The notes under the pieces were generated by a model, which had not been told where the DNA came from, made no database searches, and saw only the letters and a program-made list of their open reading frames with translations. Positions 7,989 to 15,950 of a stretch of DNA of 41,111 nt are shown here, in pieces (position 1 is the stretch's first letter; every line of letters starts with the position of its first letter). The translations under genes were made by a program, and so were the position numbers. Origin of the DNA: Gammaproteobacteria bacterium AqS3 (GTDB lineage Bacteria; Pseudomonadota; Gammaproteobacteria; MEIF01; AqS3); assembly GCA_001750645.1 (NCBI GenBank), contig MEIF01000015.1, forward strand, positions 1 through 41,111, in the 5' to 3' direction.

Positions 7989-10829
7989 CTACTTTACTGT
8001 CCAACGAAACTGCATAAGCGGCTCAAAGTCTGGTGTTGTATCCAAACTTGAGGCAATTTCATCCAGCATGGTTTCTACACCTTTTCTAATTTTTTTGCGT
8101 TCTTCATAAATATTAAGGCGCAACTTGTCGAGCTTTTTATCCTTGCGCCTAATATCTCGCTCGGCCTGGATTTTTTCTGGCAAGGTCAAGCCAAAAGAAG
8201 TTCTCGACCTGCGCCTATCCTCCTTAATTTCAGCTTCTAGCTCTTTGATTTGTTCATCAGCCGCTTTTGAAAGATCTTCTGCATAAGCGTCTAAACGCGC
8301 TGTTTCATCATCTAACCAACCGCTATTCTGCACATGCATATCTTTTATGAGTTGTTTGCGATGTGTCTTGGCAATTGTCTCGAGCCGCTTGGGAGGGGCT
8401 GTGCTTTCCTCCAATTTCATGACTTCCCCAGGCACTTGCATTAGACGGTCAGCTGTTCCAGGAGCAATTTGTGTGCCATCATCGGCGATGCAGGCCAGCA
8501 CAAGTTCTTCGCGAGGTGCATTAAGTGTCGGCATTTGCAGCTTGGTAATTTGCATCCAGCCCGATTGACCTCTTAGCGGTGCAACATCAGCCAGCATGCC
8601 CGGATATTGGTTGAGATCGAATACAACATGCTGATCGTCGGTCAGCGAGCGTTCTTTGGCTTGCTCAACCAGTTTGGTCGCCAGATTATCGTCCACCAGT
8701 CGGAAAAATATCCAGCCTCGCTCTTCTGCCAAGGGCCATTCAGTCGTGTAGGTTTTCCCCTCATGATTAAAACGCGGGCTGTTTTCGCCATGAAAATTAG
8801 CATCCGGCAATTCAGCACGGGCCACATTAATTAGGCGCCGCGTGAAATTATCCAGTGTGGACTTGATGCTGTTCTCTCGAGTTCGCAGCTTTGCCACAAC
8901 ATTCTCGTCAAAACTTTTGAAGATCTGGTTGCGTGCATTCTGAATATCTTGGCTAATGGCATCCTGCAATTCTGCCTGTAGTTCATCAAAGGATGCTTTA
9001 ATTTCTTCATTGGTTCTTGCGGATTGGACAATCTCCAAAACCTGTTTTTCAAAATCAATACCGTTTTCAATGGCGCCCAGTACTTCATCACTGACACCAA
9101 ATACACCGCTGAAAAGATTGAACTTTTCATTTAGAAGCTCATAGACACGCTGTTCGGCATGATTGGTAAGGTTCAAGAAGTTGACCACTGTGACATCGGT
9201 TTTTTGACCGTAGCGGTGAATCCGGCCAATGCGCTGCTCCACGCGCTGTGGATTCCAAGGCAGGTCGAAATTAACCAAGAGAGAGCAGAATTGAAGGTTG
9301 ATGCCCTCAGCACCTGCTTCGGTGGAAATCAGTATGGCTTTATCATCTGACTTGAAGGCATCGACAATCGCGGCCTTCATGTCCGCTGTTTTGGAGCCCG
9401 ATATGATCTCTGTGCCAGCATGTTGTGATAACCAATCCTGATAGATTGTCTTGCTGTCACGATCATTGTTTGATCCGTTTAGTAAAACAATATGATCTTC
9501 AAAACCGTTGGCTGACAATAGCCTTTTGAGATACATCTGGGTTTTTACTGATTCGGTGAAAATAACAGCCTTTCTCTGGCTCCCCCGTGATTCAATTTCA
9601 TCCAATACACTGGGTAGTTGATTCGCCAAGCTGTCGCCCTTGGCATTTTTCTTAATTCTTTCTGCCAAATCTCGCAGTTTTTCAAGCAGGCTGATCTCCT
9701 CTTCTAACTTTTGATTGCTGACAGGCTCAGATTGAGAGGAGGATGTGCTTTTTTCGTCCATTTCTTCCGCGAGTTCCTCTGCGGTATCAATGTCATCAAA
9801 ATCTTCTGCGGTAAATTCGCTCTGTGATTTCAAGCGCATAACAATGCTGTCTAAAAATTTCGTGATCGCAAACGTCGATGATCCGAGTATTTTTCTGGCG
9901 ATCAACAATATCAATTGGTTGGGTTTGTCTCCAAAGGCTATGGTGTCTTTTCTGAGAAGATAGGCCGATACAGCATCGTACAGCTCTTTTTCATTCTGAT
10001 GGGGTTCAAAATCAAATGTTTTTGCAATGCGCTTGGTATAGTTGATATGCCCGGCTTCCTGAACCTCCTTGCGAAGCGAGCGTTTGCACATTGGGGCAAG
10101 GCGTTTACGTAAATCTGTGAGCATCACCGGAGAGGTTTTCGGGCCAGTGTAATTAGACTTGAAAGTTGAAGCATCTCCGAAATGCTTTTCGTCGATGATT
10201 GAAACCAGGCCGTACAGCTCCAGCAATGAATTTTGCAGAGGTGTCGCAGTCAATAGAATTTTGAAAATTCCTTTGAGCGCCTTCTTTAATTTCTTGGCGC
10301 GCGAGGAACCTTCTTGTTTGTAGACATTGCGCAATCGGTGTGCTTCATCATAAACCGCGAAATCCCACTCGATATCGGCCAGTTCTTTATGTTTATTTGA
10401 CGCAAATTCATAAGAAGATATGACGATCTTATTTTCCTGTCGGAAGGGGTTTTCCTGACCCCCGCGCTTCAGGTCTTTAAATACTTTTGCGTCAATTATC
10501 AGGCTGGGCAGTGAGAACTTCTCCATTAACTCCTGCTCCCATTGCTTTCGCAGTGAGGCAGGCGTAATCAGAAGAACGCGACGTTTGCGTTCGGCCCATT
10601 TCTGTGCAATGACGAGGCTGGCCTCGATAGTCTTGCCGAGGCCAACCTCATCAGCAAGAATCACACCTTTGGCGAGCGGGGACTTTAGGGCAAACAGTGC
10701 GGCTTCAATCTGGTGAGGGTTCATGTCCACTCGTGCGGATGCCATTGATTTCGTGAATGCTTCCTCGCCATAGCCTGATCTAGTCAGGTAATGAGCCAGA
10801 TACTTGCTTTGCTGATGTGAATACTGCAT
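7989..10829 (-). CDS. SNF2/RapA-like helicase-ATPase, first gene of the defence operon
   Basis: The 946-residue protein is a SNF2-family superfamily 2 ATPase. It shows Walker A DEVGLGKTIEA (GLGKT at 63-67), DEAH at 161-164 followed by RLRN, the motif III form LLTATPLQNS, and in the second RecA lobe EAGAEGINLQ and QRIGRIHRYGQ. The C-terminal part, roughly residues 780-910, is rich in Lys, Glu and Arg and probably coiled-coil. Such ATPases translocate on double-stranded DNA; in defence loci they accompany methylases and nucleases (DISARM DrmD is one example). Here it precedes mod by 5 bp, so it is probably part of the same system rather than a housekeeping RapA. I recall helicase-methylase-ATPase triads being described as defence systems, but cannot assign this one to a named type. 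Transcription must start in the 10830-11064 stretch. Confidence 0.88.
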   Translation of the reverse strand: MQYSHQQSKYLAHYLTRSGYGEEAFTKSMASARVDMNPHQIEAALFALKSPLAKGVILADEVGLGKTIEASLVIAQKWAERKRRVLLITPASLRKQWEQELMEKFSLPSLIIDAKVFKDLKRGGQENPFRQENKIVISSYEFASNKHKELADIEWDFAVYDEAHRLRNVYKQEGSSRAKKLKKALKGIFKILLTATPLQNSLLELYGLVSIIDEKHFGDASTFKSNYTGPKTSPVMLTDLRKRLAPMCKRSLRKEVQEAGHINYTKRIAKTFDFEPHQNEKELYDAVSAYLLRKDTIAFGDKPNQLILLIARKILGSSTFAITKFLDSIVMRLKSQSEFTAEDFDDIDTAEELAEEMDEKSTSSSQSEPVSNQKLEEEISLLEKLRDLAERIKKNAKGDSLANQLPSVLDEIESRGSQRKAVIFTESVKTQMYLKRLLSANGFEDHIVLLNGSNNDRDSKTIYQDWLSQHAGTEIISGSKTADMKAAIVDAFKSDDKAILISTEAGAEGINLQFCSLLVNFDLPWNPQRVEQRIGRIHRYGQKTDVTVVNFLNLTNHAEQRVYELLNEKFNLFSGVFGVSDEVLGAIENGIDFEKQVLEIVQSARTNEEIKASFDELQAELQDAISQDIQNARNQIFKSFDENVVAKLRTRENSIKSTLDNFTRRLINVARAELPDANFHGENSPRFNHEGKTYTTEWPLAEERGWIFFRLVDDNLATKLVEQAKERSLTDDQHVVFDLNQYPGMLADVAPLRGQSGWMQITKLQMPTLNAPREELVLACIADDGTQIAPGTADRLMQVPGEVMKLEESTAPPKRLETIAKTHRKQLIKDMHVQNSGWLDDETARLDAYAEDLSKAADEQIKELEAEIKEDRRRSRTSFGLTLPEKIQAERDIRRKDKKLDKLRLNIYEERKKIRKGVETMLDEIASSLDTTPDFEPLMQFRWTVK

Positions 10830-10860
10830 GTTCTCAGGAACCCTCTAAGGTGTAGGCTGA

Positions 10861-11064
10861 TTGTTACAGGGCGGCATTATCCATATCTCTGCTCTGACTG
10901 CTCGCAGTGTCTCTGAGAGCGGAGATATTGCAGAAATTGCCGGCACACACCTCTCCTCAACAGCCGTGCACAAATCCAGATGCCTCAACTCAGGCAGAAT
11001 GACATCCAGCTCAAGCCTCCTCGCAACCCCACTCATCACCTTCTATTCAGGCGGCAGCCCCTAA
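10861..11064 (+). pseudogene. Possible 3' remnant of a second adhesin-like gene
   Basis: An open frame of 67 codons begins directly after an in-frame TGA at 10858 and ends with TAA at 11062. It has no ribosome site and no start other than TTG. Its translation (GGIIHISALTAR..., SGDIAEIAG, THLSSTAV, ITFYSGGSP) has the Gly/Ser/Ile beta-helix texture of the adhesin at the left of the window, including GGIIHIS beside GGSIHIS. It stops 4 bp before the right copy of the direct repeat, just as the intact adhesin stops 2 bp before the left copy. A truncated paralogue cut by the island is the simplest reading, but similarity is weak and chance is possible. The rest of 10830-11175 holds the rplM promoter and presumably the start of the minus-strand defence operon transcript. 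Confidence 0.35.
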
Positions 11065-11068
11065 GATT

Positions 11069-11111
11069 CCAGCCTGAGACACGCATCTCAACAGCCTCGT
11101 TTCTATGCAAT
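11069..11111 (+). repeat. Right copy of 43-bp imperfect direct repeat flanking the defence island
   Basis: It matches 3581-3623 at 31 of 43 ungapped positions. It overlaps the rplM promoter: the shared atgcaat end runs into the -10 box, which the left copy lacks. Confidence 0.55.
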
Positions 11112-11116
11112 ATAAT
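11088..11116 (+). promoter_or_regulatory. Probable sigma-70 promoter of rplM-rpsI
   Basis: A perfect TATAAT at 11111-11116 is preceded, with a 17-bp spacer, by TCAACA at 11088 (4 of 6 to consensus). It is followed by the GC-rich discriminator GCGCCCC. Transcription would start near 11123, about 53 bp before rplM. GC-rich discriminators are typical of ribosomal promoters under stringent control. Confidence 0.65.
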
Positions 11117-11175
11117 GCGCCCCAATTGGCTGGGTGCGCACCCGTCCAGCATCCAAAAAGTACTGAGAGCAGCAC

Positions 11176-11604
11176 TTGAAGACTTACAGTGCCAAACCTT
11201 CTGAATTAGATCCCCGGTGGCATCTGGTTGATGCCAGCGGGCAGGTGCTCGGTCGTCTGGCCAGCCGCTTGGCCGTGTATCTGCGGGGCAAGCACAAGCC
11301 CATCTATACGCCGCACGTTGACACGGGAGACTACGTGGTTGTGATCAATGCCGAGAAGGTCGTGCTCAGCGGCAGCAAGGAGACCGACAAAATCTACTAC
11401 CGCCACAGCGGTTATCCCGGTGGCATCAAGGCCACCTCCGCCAAGGCCCTGCGCGAGAGTCATCCGGAGCGGCTGCTGCAGCTGGCGGTCAAGAACATGC
11501 TTCCGAACACCCCTCTGGGTCGGTCGATGCGGCACAAACTGAAGGTCTATTCCGGCACCGAGCATCCGCATCAGGCGCAGAAGCCCGAGCCGCTGGAGCT
11601 GTAA
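11176..11604 (+). CDS. rplM: 50S ribosomal protein L13
   Basis: Ribosomal protein uL13 of the large subunit, an early assembly protein. The 142-residue product has the normal family length and start ([10 protein letters not shown]) and contains the conserved VLGRLAS and [17 protein letters not shown] stretches, a [10 protein letters not shown] motif, and GMLP-like [10 protein letters not shown]. The start codon is TTG, chosen because it gives the conserved N terminus and no better codon is near. It forms a two-gene operon with rpsI, 2 bp downstream, the universal bacterial arrangement, and is probably transcribed from the TATAAT promoter at 11111. Confidence 0.97.
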   Translation: MKTYSAKPSELDPRWHLVDASGQVLGRLASRLAVYLRGKHKPIYTPHVDTGDYVVVINAEKVVLSGSKETDKIYYRHSGYPGGIKATSAKALRESHPERLLQLAVKNMLPNTPLGRSMRHKLKVYSGTEHPHQAQKPEPLEL

Positions 11605-11606
11605 GA

Positions 11607-12011
11607 ATGGCTGGGGAGGCGGTGAAGAACTACTACGGAACCGGTCGGCGCAAGACTGCCTCAGCCCGGGTCTTCCTCATCCCCAACGGCAGCGGGGAGA
11701 TCACCGTCAACGAGCGTTCCCTTGAGGACTACTTTCCCCGCGATGTCGCCCGGGTGATTGTGCGCCAGCCTCTGGTGCTGCTCAATCTTTCTGATCGCTT
11801 TGACGTGCGCGTGCGCGTGCGCGGCGGGGGCAGTTTTGGCCAGGCCGGGGCCATCCGTCACGGCATCACGCGCGCCCTCCTGGACTGGGATGAATCGCAT
11901 AGGCCCGTGCTGCGTGCAGCCGGTTTTGTGACCCGGGATGCCCGCAAAGTGGAACGCAAGAAAGTCGGCCTGCACAAGGCCCGCAAGCGTCCGCAGTACT
12001 CCAAGCGTTAA
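11607..12011 (+). CDS. rpsI: 30S ribosomal protein S9
   Basis: Ribosomal protein uS9, whose C-terminal tail reaches the P site of the small subunit. The 134-residue product carries [15 protein letters not shown] near the start, the [15 protein letters not shown] motif, and the universal KRPQYSKR C terminus with its terminal Arg. The ATG comes 2 bp after the rplM stop. The gene is followed after 4 bp by petA, so ribosomal and respiratory genes may be co-transcribed, as in other gammaproteobacteria. Confidence 0.98.
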   Translation: MAGEAVKNYYGTGRRKTASARVFLIPNGSGEITVNERSLEDYFPRDVARVIVRQPLVLLNLSDRFDVRVRVRGGGSFGQAGAIRHGITRALLDWDESHRPVLRAAGFVTRDARKVERKKVGLHKARKRPQYSKR

Positions 12012-12015
12012 GCGA

Positions 12016-12603
12016 ATGCCGCAGGAAAAGAATCAATCGAGGCGGCGGTTCTTGATTGGATCCGCTGTCGTGGTCGGTGCGGGCGGCGTCGCCGGAGCGG
12101 CCATTCCCTTTCTCGTCTCCTGGCAGCCCAGCGCCCTGGCGCGCGCCTCGGGTGCACCGGTCAGCGTCGACCTGACCAAGCTCGAGCCGGGCACCATGCT
12201 GGTGGCCGAGTGGCGGGGTCAGCCGGTCTTTGTGATTCGCCAGACCGAGTCCTCGCTGGGCGGGCTGGAAAAGCACCGGGATCGTCTCGCCGATCCGGAT
12301 TCCGAGCAGCCCGATCAGCCCGAGTACGCCCGCAATTCGCAGCGCTCCCTCAAGCCCGAGTTCACCGTTCTGGTCGGCATCTGCACGCATCTGGGCTGCT
12401 CACCCAAGCCCTTCTTCGAGGTGCAGCCCGAGCCCTTTGACGCCCAGTGGCAGGGCGGCTTCTTCTGCCCCTGCCACGGCTCGACCTTCGACATGGTCGG
12501 GCGCGTCTACGCCGGCGTCCCCGCACCGACCAACCTGAAGGTCCCCCCGCACCGTTATCTCAGCGACGACGTGCTGGTGATCGGCGAGGAGGACGCCGCA
12601 TGA
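12016..12603 (+). CDS. petA: Ubiquinol-cytochrome c reductase, Rieske iron-sulfur subunit
   Basis: The [2Fe-2S] subunit of the cytochrome bc1 complex, which takes electrons from ubiquinol at the Qo site and passes them to cytochrome c1. The start at 12016 gives 195 residues. The N terminus has SRRRFLIG, a Tat-type signal, followed by a hydrophobic anchor (about 12-35). The cluster ligands are visible as CTHLGC at 123-128 and CPCHGS at 151-156, including the disulfide cysteines. It begins 4 bp after rpsI and overlaps petB by 4 bp (ATGA). Confidence 0.97.
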   Translation: MPQEKNQSRRRFLIGSAVVVGAGGVAGAAIPFLVSWQPSALARASGAPVSVDLTKLEPGTMLVAEWRGQPVFVIRQTESSLGGLEKHRDRLADPDSEQPDQPEYARNSQRSLKPEFTVLVGICTHLGCSPKPFFEVQPEPFDAQWQGGFFCPCHGSTFDMVGRVYAGVPAPTNLKVPPHRYLSDDVLVIGEEDAA

Positions 12604-13853
12604 GCGCCATCGCCGCCTGGAGCCGCAGCGCGATGGACTGGCTCAACGACCGCCTGCCGGTGACGCACGTCTGGCAGCGCCACATGAGCAAATACCCGGC
12701 GCCGTCCAGGCTGAATTTCTGGTACTACTTCGGCATGTTCTCGATGGTGGTTCTGGTCATTCAGCTGGTCTCCGGGGTCTGGCTGCTGATGAGCTACAAC
12801 TCCTCGACGGTGACCGGGGCCTTTTCCTCGATCGAATACATCATGCGCGATGTCGAGCTGGGCTGGCTGCTGCGCTACATGCACTCGACCGGTGCCTCGG
12901 CCTTCTTCGCGGTGGTCTACCTGCACATGCTTCGGGGGCTGCTCTACGGCTCCTATCGCCGCCCGCGCGAGCTGGTCTGGATCATCGGCATGGCCATTTA
13001 TGTGGTGCTGATGGCCGAGGGTTTTCTCGGCTATGTGCTGCCGTGGGGGCAGATGTCCTACTGGGGGGCGCAGGTCATCGTCTCGCTGTTCGGGGCCATC
13101 CCCGTCGTCGGGGAGGATCTGGTCACCTGGATTCGGGGCGATTTTCTGATCTCGGGGATCACCCTGACCCGCTTTACCGCCCTGCACGTCGTGCTGCTGC
13201 CGCTGGTGCTGATCTTCCTGGTGTTTCTGCACATCGTCGCCCTGCACGAGGTCGGCTCCGGCAACCCCGACGGCATTGACATCAAGCGCCACACCGACGC
13301 CGACGGGGTCCCGCTCGACAGCATTCCCTTCTACCCCTACAAGGTGCTGCCCAACCTGCTGGCGACTGCGGTGTTTCTGCTGGTGTTCTGCGTGATCATG
13401 TTCTTCCTGCCCGAGGCCGGCGGCTACTTCCTTGAGCACGCCAACTTCGAGGAGGCCAACCCGCTCAAGACCCCGGAGCACATCGCCCCGGTGTGGTACT
13501 ACACGCCGTTCTACGCCATGCTTCGGGCGGTGACCTATCCGCTGTTTGGCATTGACGCCAAATTCTGGGGGCTGGTGGTGATGGCGGCGGCCATCGCCAT
13601 TCTGTTCATCATGCCCTGGCTCGACCGCAGCCCGGTCGCCTCGATCCGCTATCGCTCCTGGCCTTCCAAGCTGGCGCTGGGGGTGTTCATCGTCAGCTTC
13701 CTGCTGCTCGGCTATCTGGGCGTGCAGCCGGTGACCGAGCTCTACTCCCTGCTGGCCCGGGTCGGCACGGTGCTGTACTTCTCCTATTTCGTCCTGATGC
13801 CGTTCTACACGAGCTGGGAGAAGGTCAAGCCGGTTCCGGAGCGCTTTGAATGA
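12600..13853 (+). CDS. petB: Ubiquinol-cytochrome c reductase, cytochrome b subunit
   Basis: The membrane core of the bc1 complex, holding two haems b and the Qo and Qi quinone sites. The 417-residue protein has the haem ligand pairs H95/H109 and H196/H211 in hydrophobic helices, WG-QMSYWGA near 150, and the C-terminal helices of a full-length bacterial cytochrome b. The Qo-site motif is PVWY (297-300) instead of the PEWY best known from mitochondria; PVWY is, to my knowledge, common in beta- and gammaproteobacteria. The start overlaps the petA stop (ATGA) and the stop overlaps the petC start, so the three subunits are translationally linked. Confidence 0.97.
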   Translation: MSAIAAWSRSAMDWLNDRLPVTHVWQRHMSKYPAPSRLNFWYYFGMFSMVVLVIQLVSGVWLLMSYNSSTVTGAFSSIEYIMRDVELGWLLRYMHSTGASAFFAVVYLHMLRGLLYGSYRRPRELVWIIGMAIYVVLMAEGFLGYVLPWGQMSYWGAQVIVSLFGAIPVVGEDLVTWIRGDFLISGITLTRFTALHVVLLPLVLIFLVFLHIVALHEVGSGNPDGIDIKRHTDADGVPLDSIPFYPYKVLPNLLATAVFLLVFCVIMFFLPEAGGYFLEHANFEEANPLKTPEHIAPVWYYTPFYAMLRAVTYPLFGIDAKFWGLVVMAAAIAILFIMPWLDRSPVASIRYRSWPSKLALGVFIVSFLLLGYLGVQPVTELYSLLARVGTVLYFSYFVLMPFYTSWEKVKPVPERFE

Positions 13854-14677
13854 TGCGCGCCGGGCTGCTGCTGCTGCTGGCCGCCTTGACGCAGCTGGGT
13901 GCGCTGTCGGTGCATGCCGCAGTCAGTGCGCCCTGCGGAACCTGGAAGGGCACCGGCGAGTGCGAGGATGTCTCTTTTGACATGTCGGACAGAGCCTCGC
14001 TGCAACGGGGGGCGGCGCTGTTCATGAACTACTGCCTGGGCTGTCACACGACCCGCTACGCCCGCTATGAGCGCTTCGCCGAGGACGTGGGCGTCGATAT
14101 TGATCTGCTCAAGGAGCATCTGATTTTTGACGGCTCGCAGCCCGGCTCGCTGATCGTCAACGGCATGAAGGTGGCCGACGCCAAGAAATGGTTCGGGGCG
14201 CCGCCGCCCGACCTGTCGCTCATCACCCGGGCGCGCTCGCCCCAGTGGCTCTACACCTACCTGCTGGCCTTCTACCGCGATGAGACGCGCCCGCTGGGGC
14301 ACAACAACCGGGTGTTCCCCAATGTCGGCATGCCGCACGTGCTTGAGGAGCTGCAGGGTGTGCAGCGCCAGGTGTGTGCTCCGGTGCGGACTTATGCAGA
14401 AAACGGCGGGGTGCGGCGGGATCCCCTCACGCGCGAGCTGATCACCGAGGAGAGCTGCGATGTTCTTCAGGTCGACGCCGGCACGGGGATGATGGGCGAG
14501 ACTGAATACCGGCAGGCGGCCTACGATCTGGCCAACTATCTGCACTACACCGCAGAACCCTACCGCAGCCAGCGCATTTCGGTCGGCATTTACGTCGTGT
14601 TTTATCTGCTGCTGCTGATAGTGATTCTCTGGATGCTGAATCGCGAGTTTCAAAAGGACGTGGCGGACAAGCACTAG
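13850..14677 (+). CDS. petC: Ubiquinol-cytochrome c reductase, cytochrome c1 subunit
   Basis: The haem c subunit that passes electrons from the Rieske protein to soluble or membrane cytochromes c. It has a signal peptide (residues 1-23), the haem-binding motif CLGCH at 62-66 preceded by the conserved ASLQRGAALFMNY, a probable axial Met in GTGMM, and a C-terminal membrane anchor (about 245-265) ending in basic residues. Two extra cysteine pairs are present: C29/C38 before the haem motif and one Cys on each side of the acidic segment around residues 175-204. The tandem ATGATG allows a start at 13850 or 13853; the first overlaps the petB stop by 4 bp. Confidence 0.95.
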   Translation: MMRAGLLLLLAALTQLGALSVHAAVSAPCGTWKGTGECEDVSFDMSDRASLQRGAALFMNYCLGCHTTRYARYERFAEDVGVDIDLLKEHLIFDGSQPGSLIVNGMKVADAKKWFGAPPPDLSLITRARSPQWLYTYLLAFYRDETRPLGHNNRVFPNVGMPHVLEELQGVQRQVCAPVRTYAENGGVRRDPLTRELITEESCDVLQVDAGTGMMGETEYRQAAYDLANYLHYTAEPYRSQRISVGIYVVFYLLLLIVILWMLNREFQKDVADKH

Positions 14678-14709
14678 ATGCATTGCACGGCATTACGGGA
14701 GGGCTAGCC

Positions 14710-15384
14710 TTGATTACCAAACTTTATTCCGACCCTGCGGTTCATTACAGCCACCGTGTGCGCATTGCTCTGGAGATCAAAGATGTCGCCTATGAATCGA
14801 TCAATGTCAATTCCAGCAGCTCTTCAAGCGCCGTCACCGAGCGGCTGCTGGAGATCAACCCGACCGGGCGGTTTCCCTGCCTGATCGACGATGGCGTGCA
14901 GCTGGATGACCGTTCGGTCATTCTCGAATACATTGAGGAGCGCTTCCCGCACCCGCCGCTGCTGCCGGTCTACCCCAAGATGCGCGCCAAGTGCCGCCAG
15001 TGGACGAACCAGCTTGAGAATGATGTGATTCCGCGCGTCAACCGCCTGATGAACAGCAAGACCGCCGAGCGCAACCGAATCCAGGCGCGCAAGGAGGTGC
15101 TGGAGCGGCTGCTTCAGATCGGTCGGATGATCGGATCGCATCACTATGTGCTCGGCGGCATCAGCAACGGCGAGCGCGAGCACGATGTCTTCACATTGGC
15201 GGACTGCTGCCTGTTCCCGATTCTCTGGCGGCTTGAGCGCATGGGAATTGAGCTGCCCAGCACGAAGTCGGGGGCGGCGCTGAACGACTACCTGGCGCGG
15301 CTGCTCAAGCGCGACTCGATCCGTCTGAGCCTCAGCGATGAGGAGCGCAAGATGCGCAAAATCACGGCCGCCCAGGTCAAGTAG
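14710..15384 (+). CDS. sspA: Stringent starvation protein A, glutathione S-transferase fold
   Basis: SspA is an RNA polymerase-binding protein with a GST fold but no GST activity, acting in stress and stationary phase. The 224-residue product has LYSDPAVHYSHRVRIAL at the N terminus, the NPTGRFPCLIDDG loop, and ERFPHPPLLPVYP, which matches the conserved surface pocket (PHPPL.PVYP) of SspA. I chose the TTG at 14710 because a GGGAGGG ribosome site lies 6 bp upstream; an in-frame TTG at 14683 would add nine residues without such a site. It follows petC by 32 bp, the usual gammaproteobacterial order; the customary partner sspB is not downstream. Confidence 0.88.
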   Translation: MITKLYSDPAVHYSHRVRIALEIKDVAYESINVNSSSSSSAVTERLLEINPTGRFPCLIDDGVQLDDRSVILEYIEERFPHPPLLPVYPKMRAKCRQWTNQLENDVIPRVNRLMNSKTAERNRIQARKEVLERLLQIGRMIGSHHYVLGGISNGEREHDVFTLADCCLFPILWRLERMGIELPSTKSGAALNDYLARLLKRDSIRLSLSDEERKMRKITAAQVK

Positions 15385-15410
15385 CCCGCCCGCCGGGGGC
15401 TGCCCGCCAA

Positions 15411-15950
15411 TCAGAGGTATTCGTACAGGGCGACCACGTGGGTTGCGCCCTTGACCGCCCGCACCGTCTTGTTGACCTCGGCGGCCTCCTCGCGGGTCAG
15501 CAGCCCGAGCAGATAGATGCGCCCGTTGGTGACGATGACCTCGGTCTCGCCGCGTATGTCCAGCTTGCGCACCGCGCGGCGCGCCCGTGATCGCACCAGC
15601 CGGTCGCTGATGCGCGAGATCGAGGTGGTGGCCCCCGAGATTTCGAGAAAGTTGTGCACCTTGCGCACCAGCGGAATCTTGGCGGCGAAGCGGGCGGCGT
15701 TCTTGCTCGCCGCCTCGCTGGCGACCTGGCCGGTCAGCAGCACGATCTGGTTGAAGCTGAAGACATTGCTGCGCTTGAAGTCGTCAGAGTTTTTGTCCCG
15801 CTTGAAGCTCCGCTCGACGATGCGGACGATGTCGCGGTCGTTCAGTTTGGTCCCGCGGCTGCGCTCGTGGCTGCTGATTTCCCGGGCTGAACCGAGGGTG
15901 CAAAGCATCAGCAGGGAGATGATGAGGATGCCGCCCTGCGAAAATGGCAT
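15411..15950 (-). CDS. dolP: Periplasmic BON-domain protein, DolP/YraP-like
   Basis: The 179-residue protein has an N-terminal signal peptide (MPFSQGGILIISLLMLCTLGSA) and two BON-like units of about 65 residues: one around NDRDIVRIVERS to VHNFLEI, the second around ISDRLVRSRARRAV to HVVALYEYL, with the characteristic VFSFNQIVLLTGQV and VTNGRIYLLGLL strands. DolP maintains outer-membrane integrity in E. coli. The position directly after diaA, with overlapping stop and start (TGATG), matches E. coli yraO-yraP. Unlike E. coli DolP, no proper lipobox is visible: the only Cys in the signal is preceded by ML, so it may be soluble. The frame extends further upstream but that part is diaA read out of frame. 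Confidence 0.8.
   Translation of the reverse strand: MPFSQGGILIISLLMLCTLGSAREISSHERSRGTKLNDRDIVRIVERSFKRDKNSDDFKRSNVFSFNQIVLLTGQVASEAASKNAARFAAKIPLVRKVHNFLEISGATTSISRISDRLVRSRARRAVRKLDIRGETEVIVTNGRIYLLGLLTREEAAEVNKTVRAVKGATHVVALYEYL

Noticed and set aside
13488-13499. PVWY instead of PEWY in cytochrome b as a defect
   Set aside because: PVWY at the Qo site is, as far as I know, a normal variant in many beta- and gammaproteobacteria.
14683-14709. Longer SspA start at TTG 14683
   Set aside because: The ribosome-binding GGGAGGG lies just before TTG 14710, and the added residues do not resemble the family N terminus.
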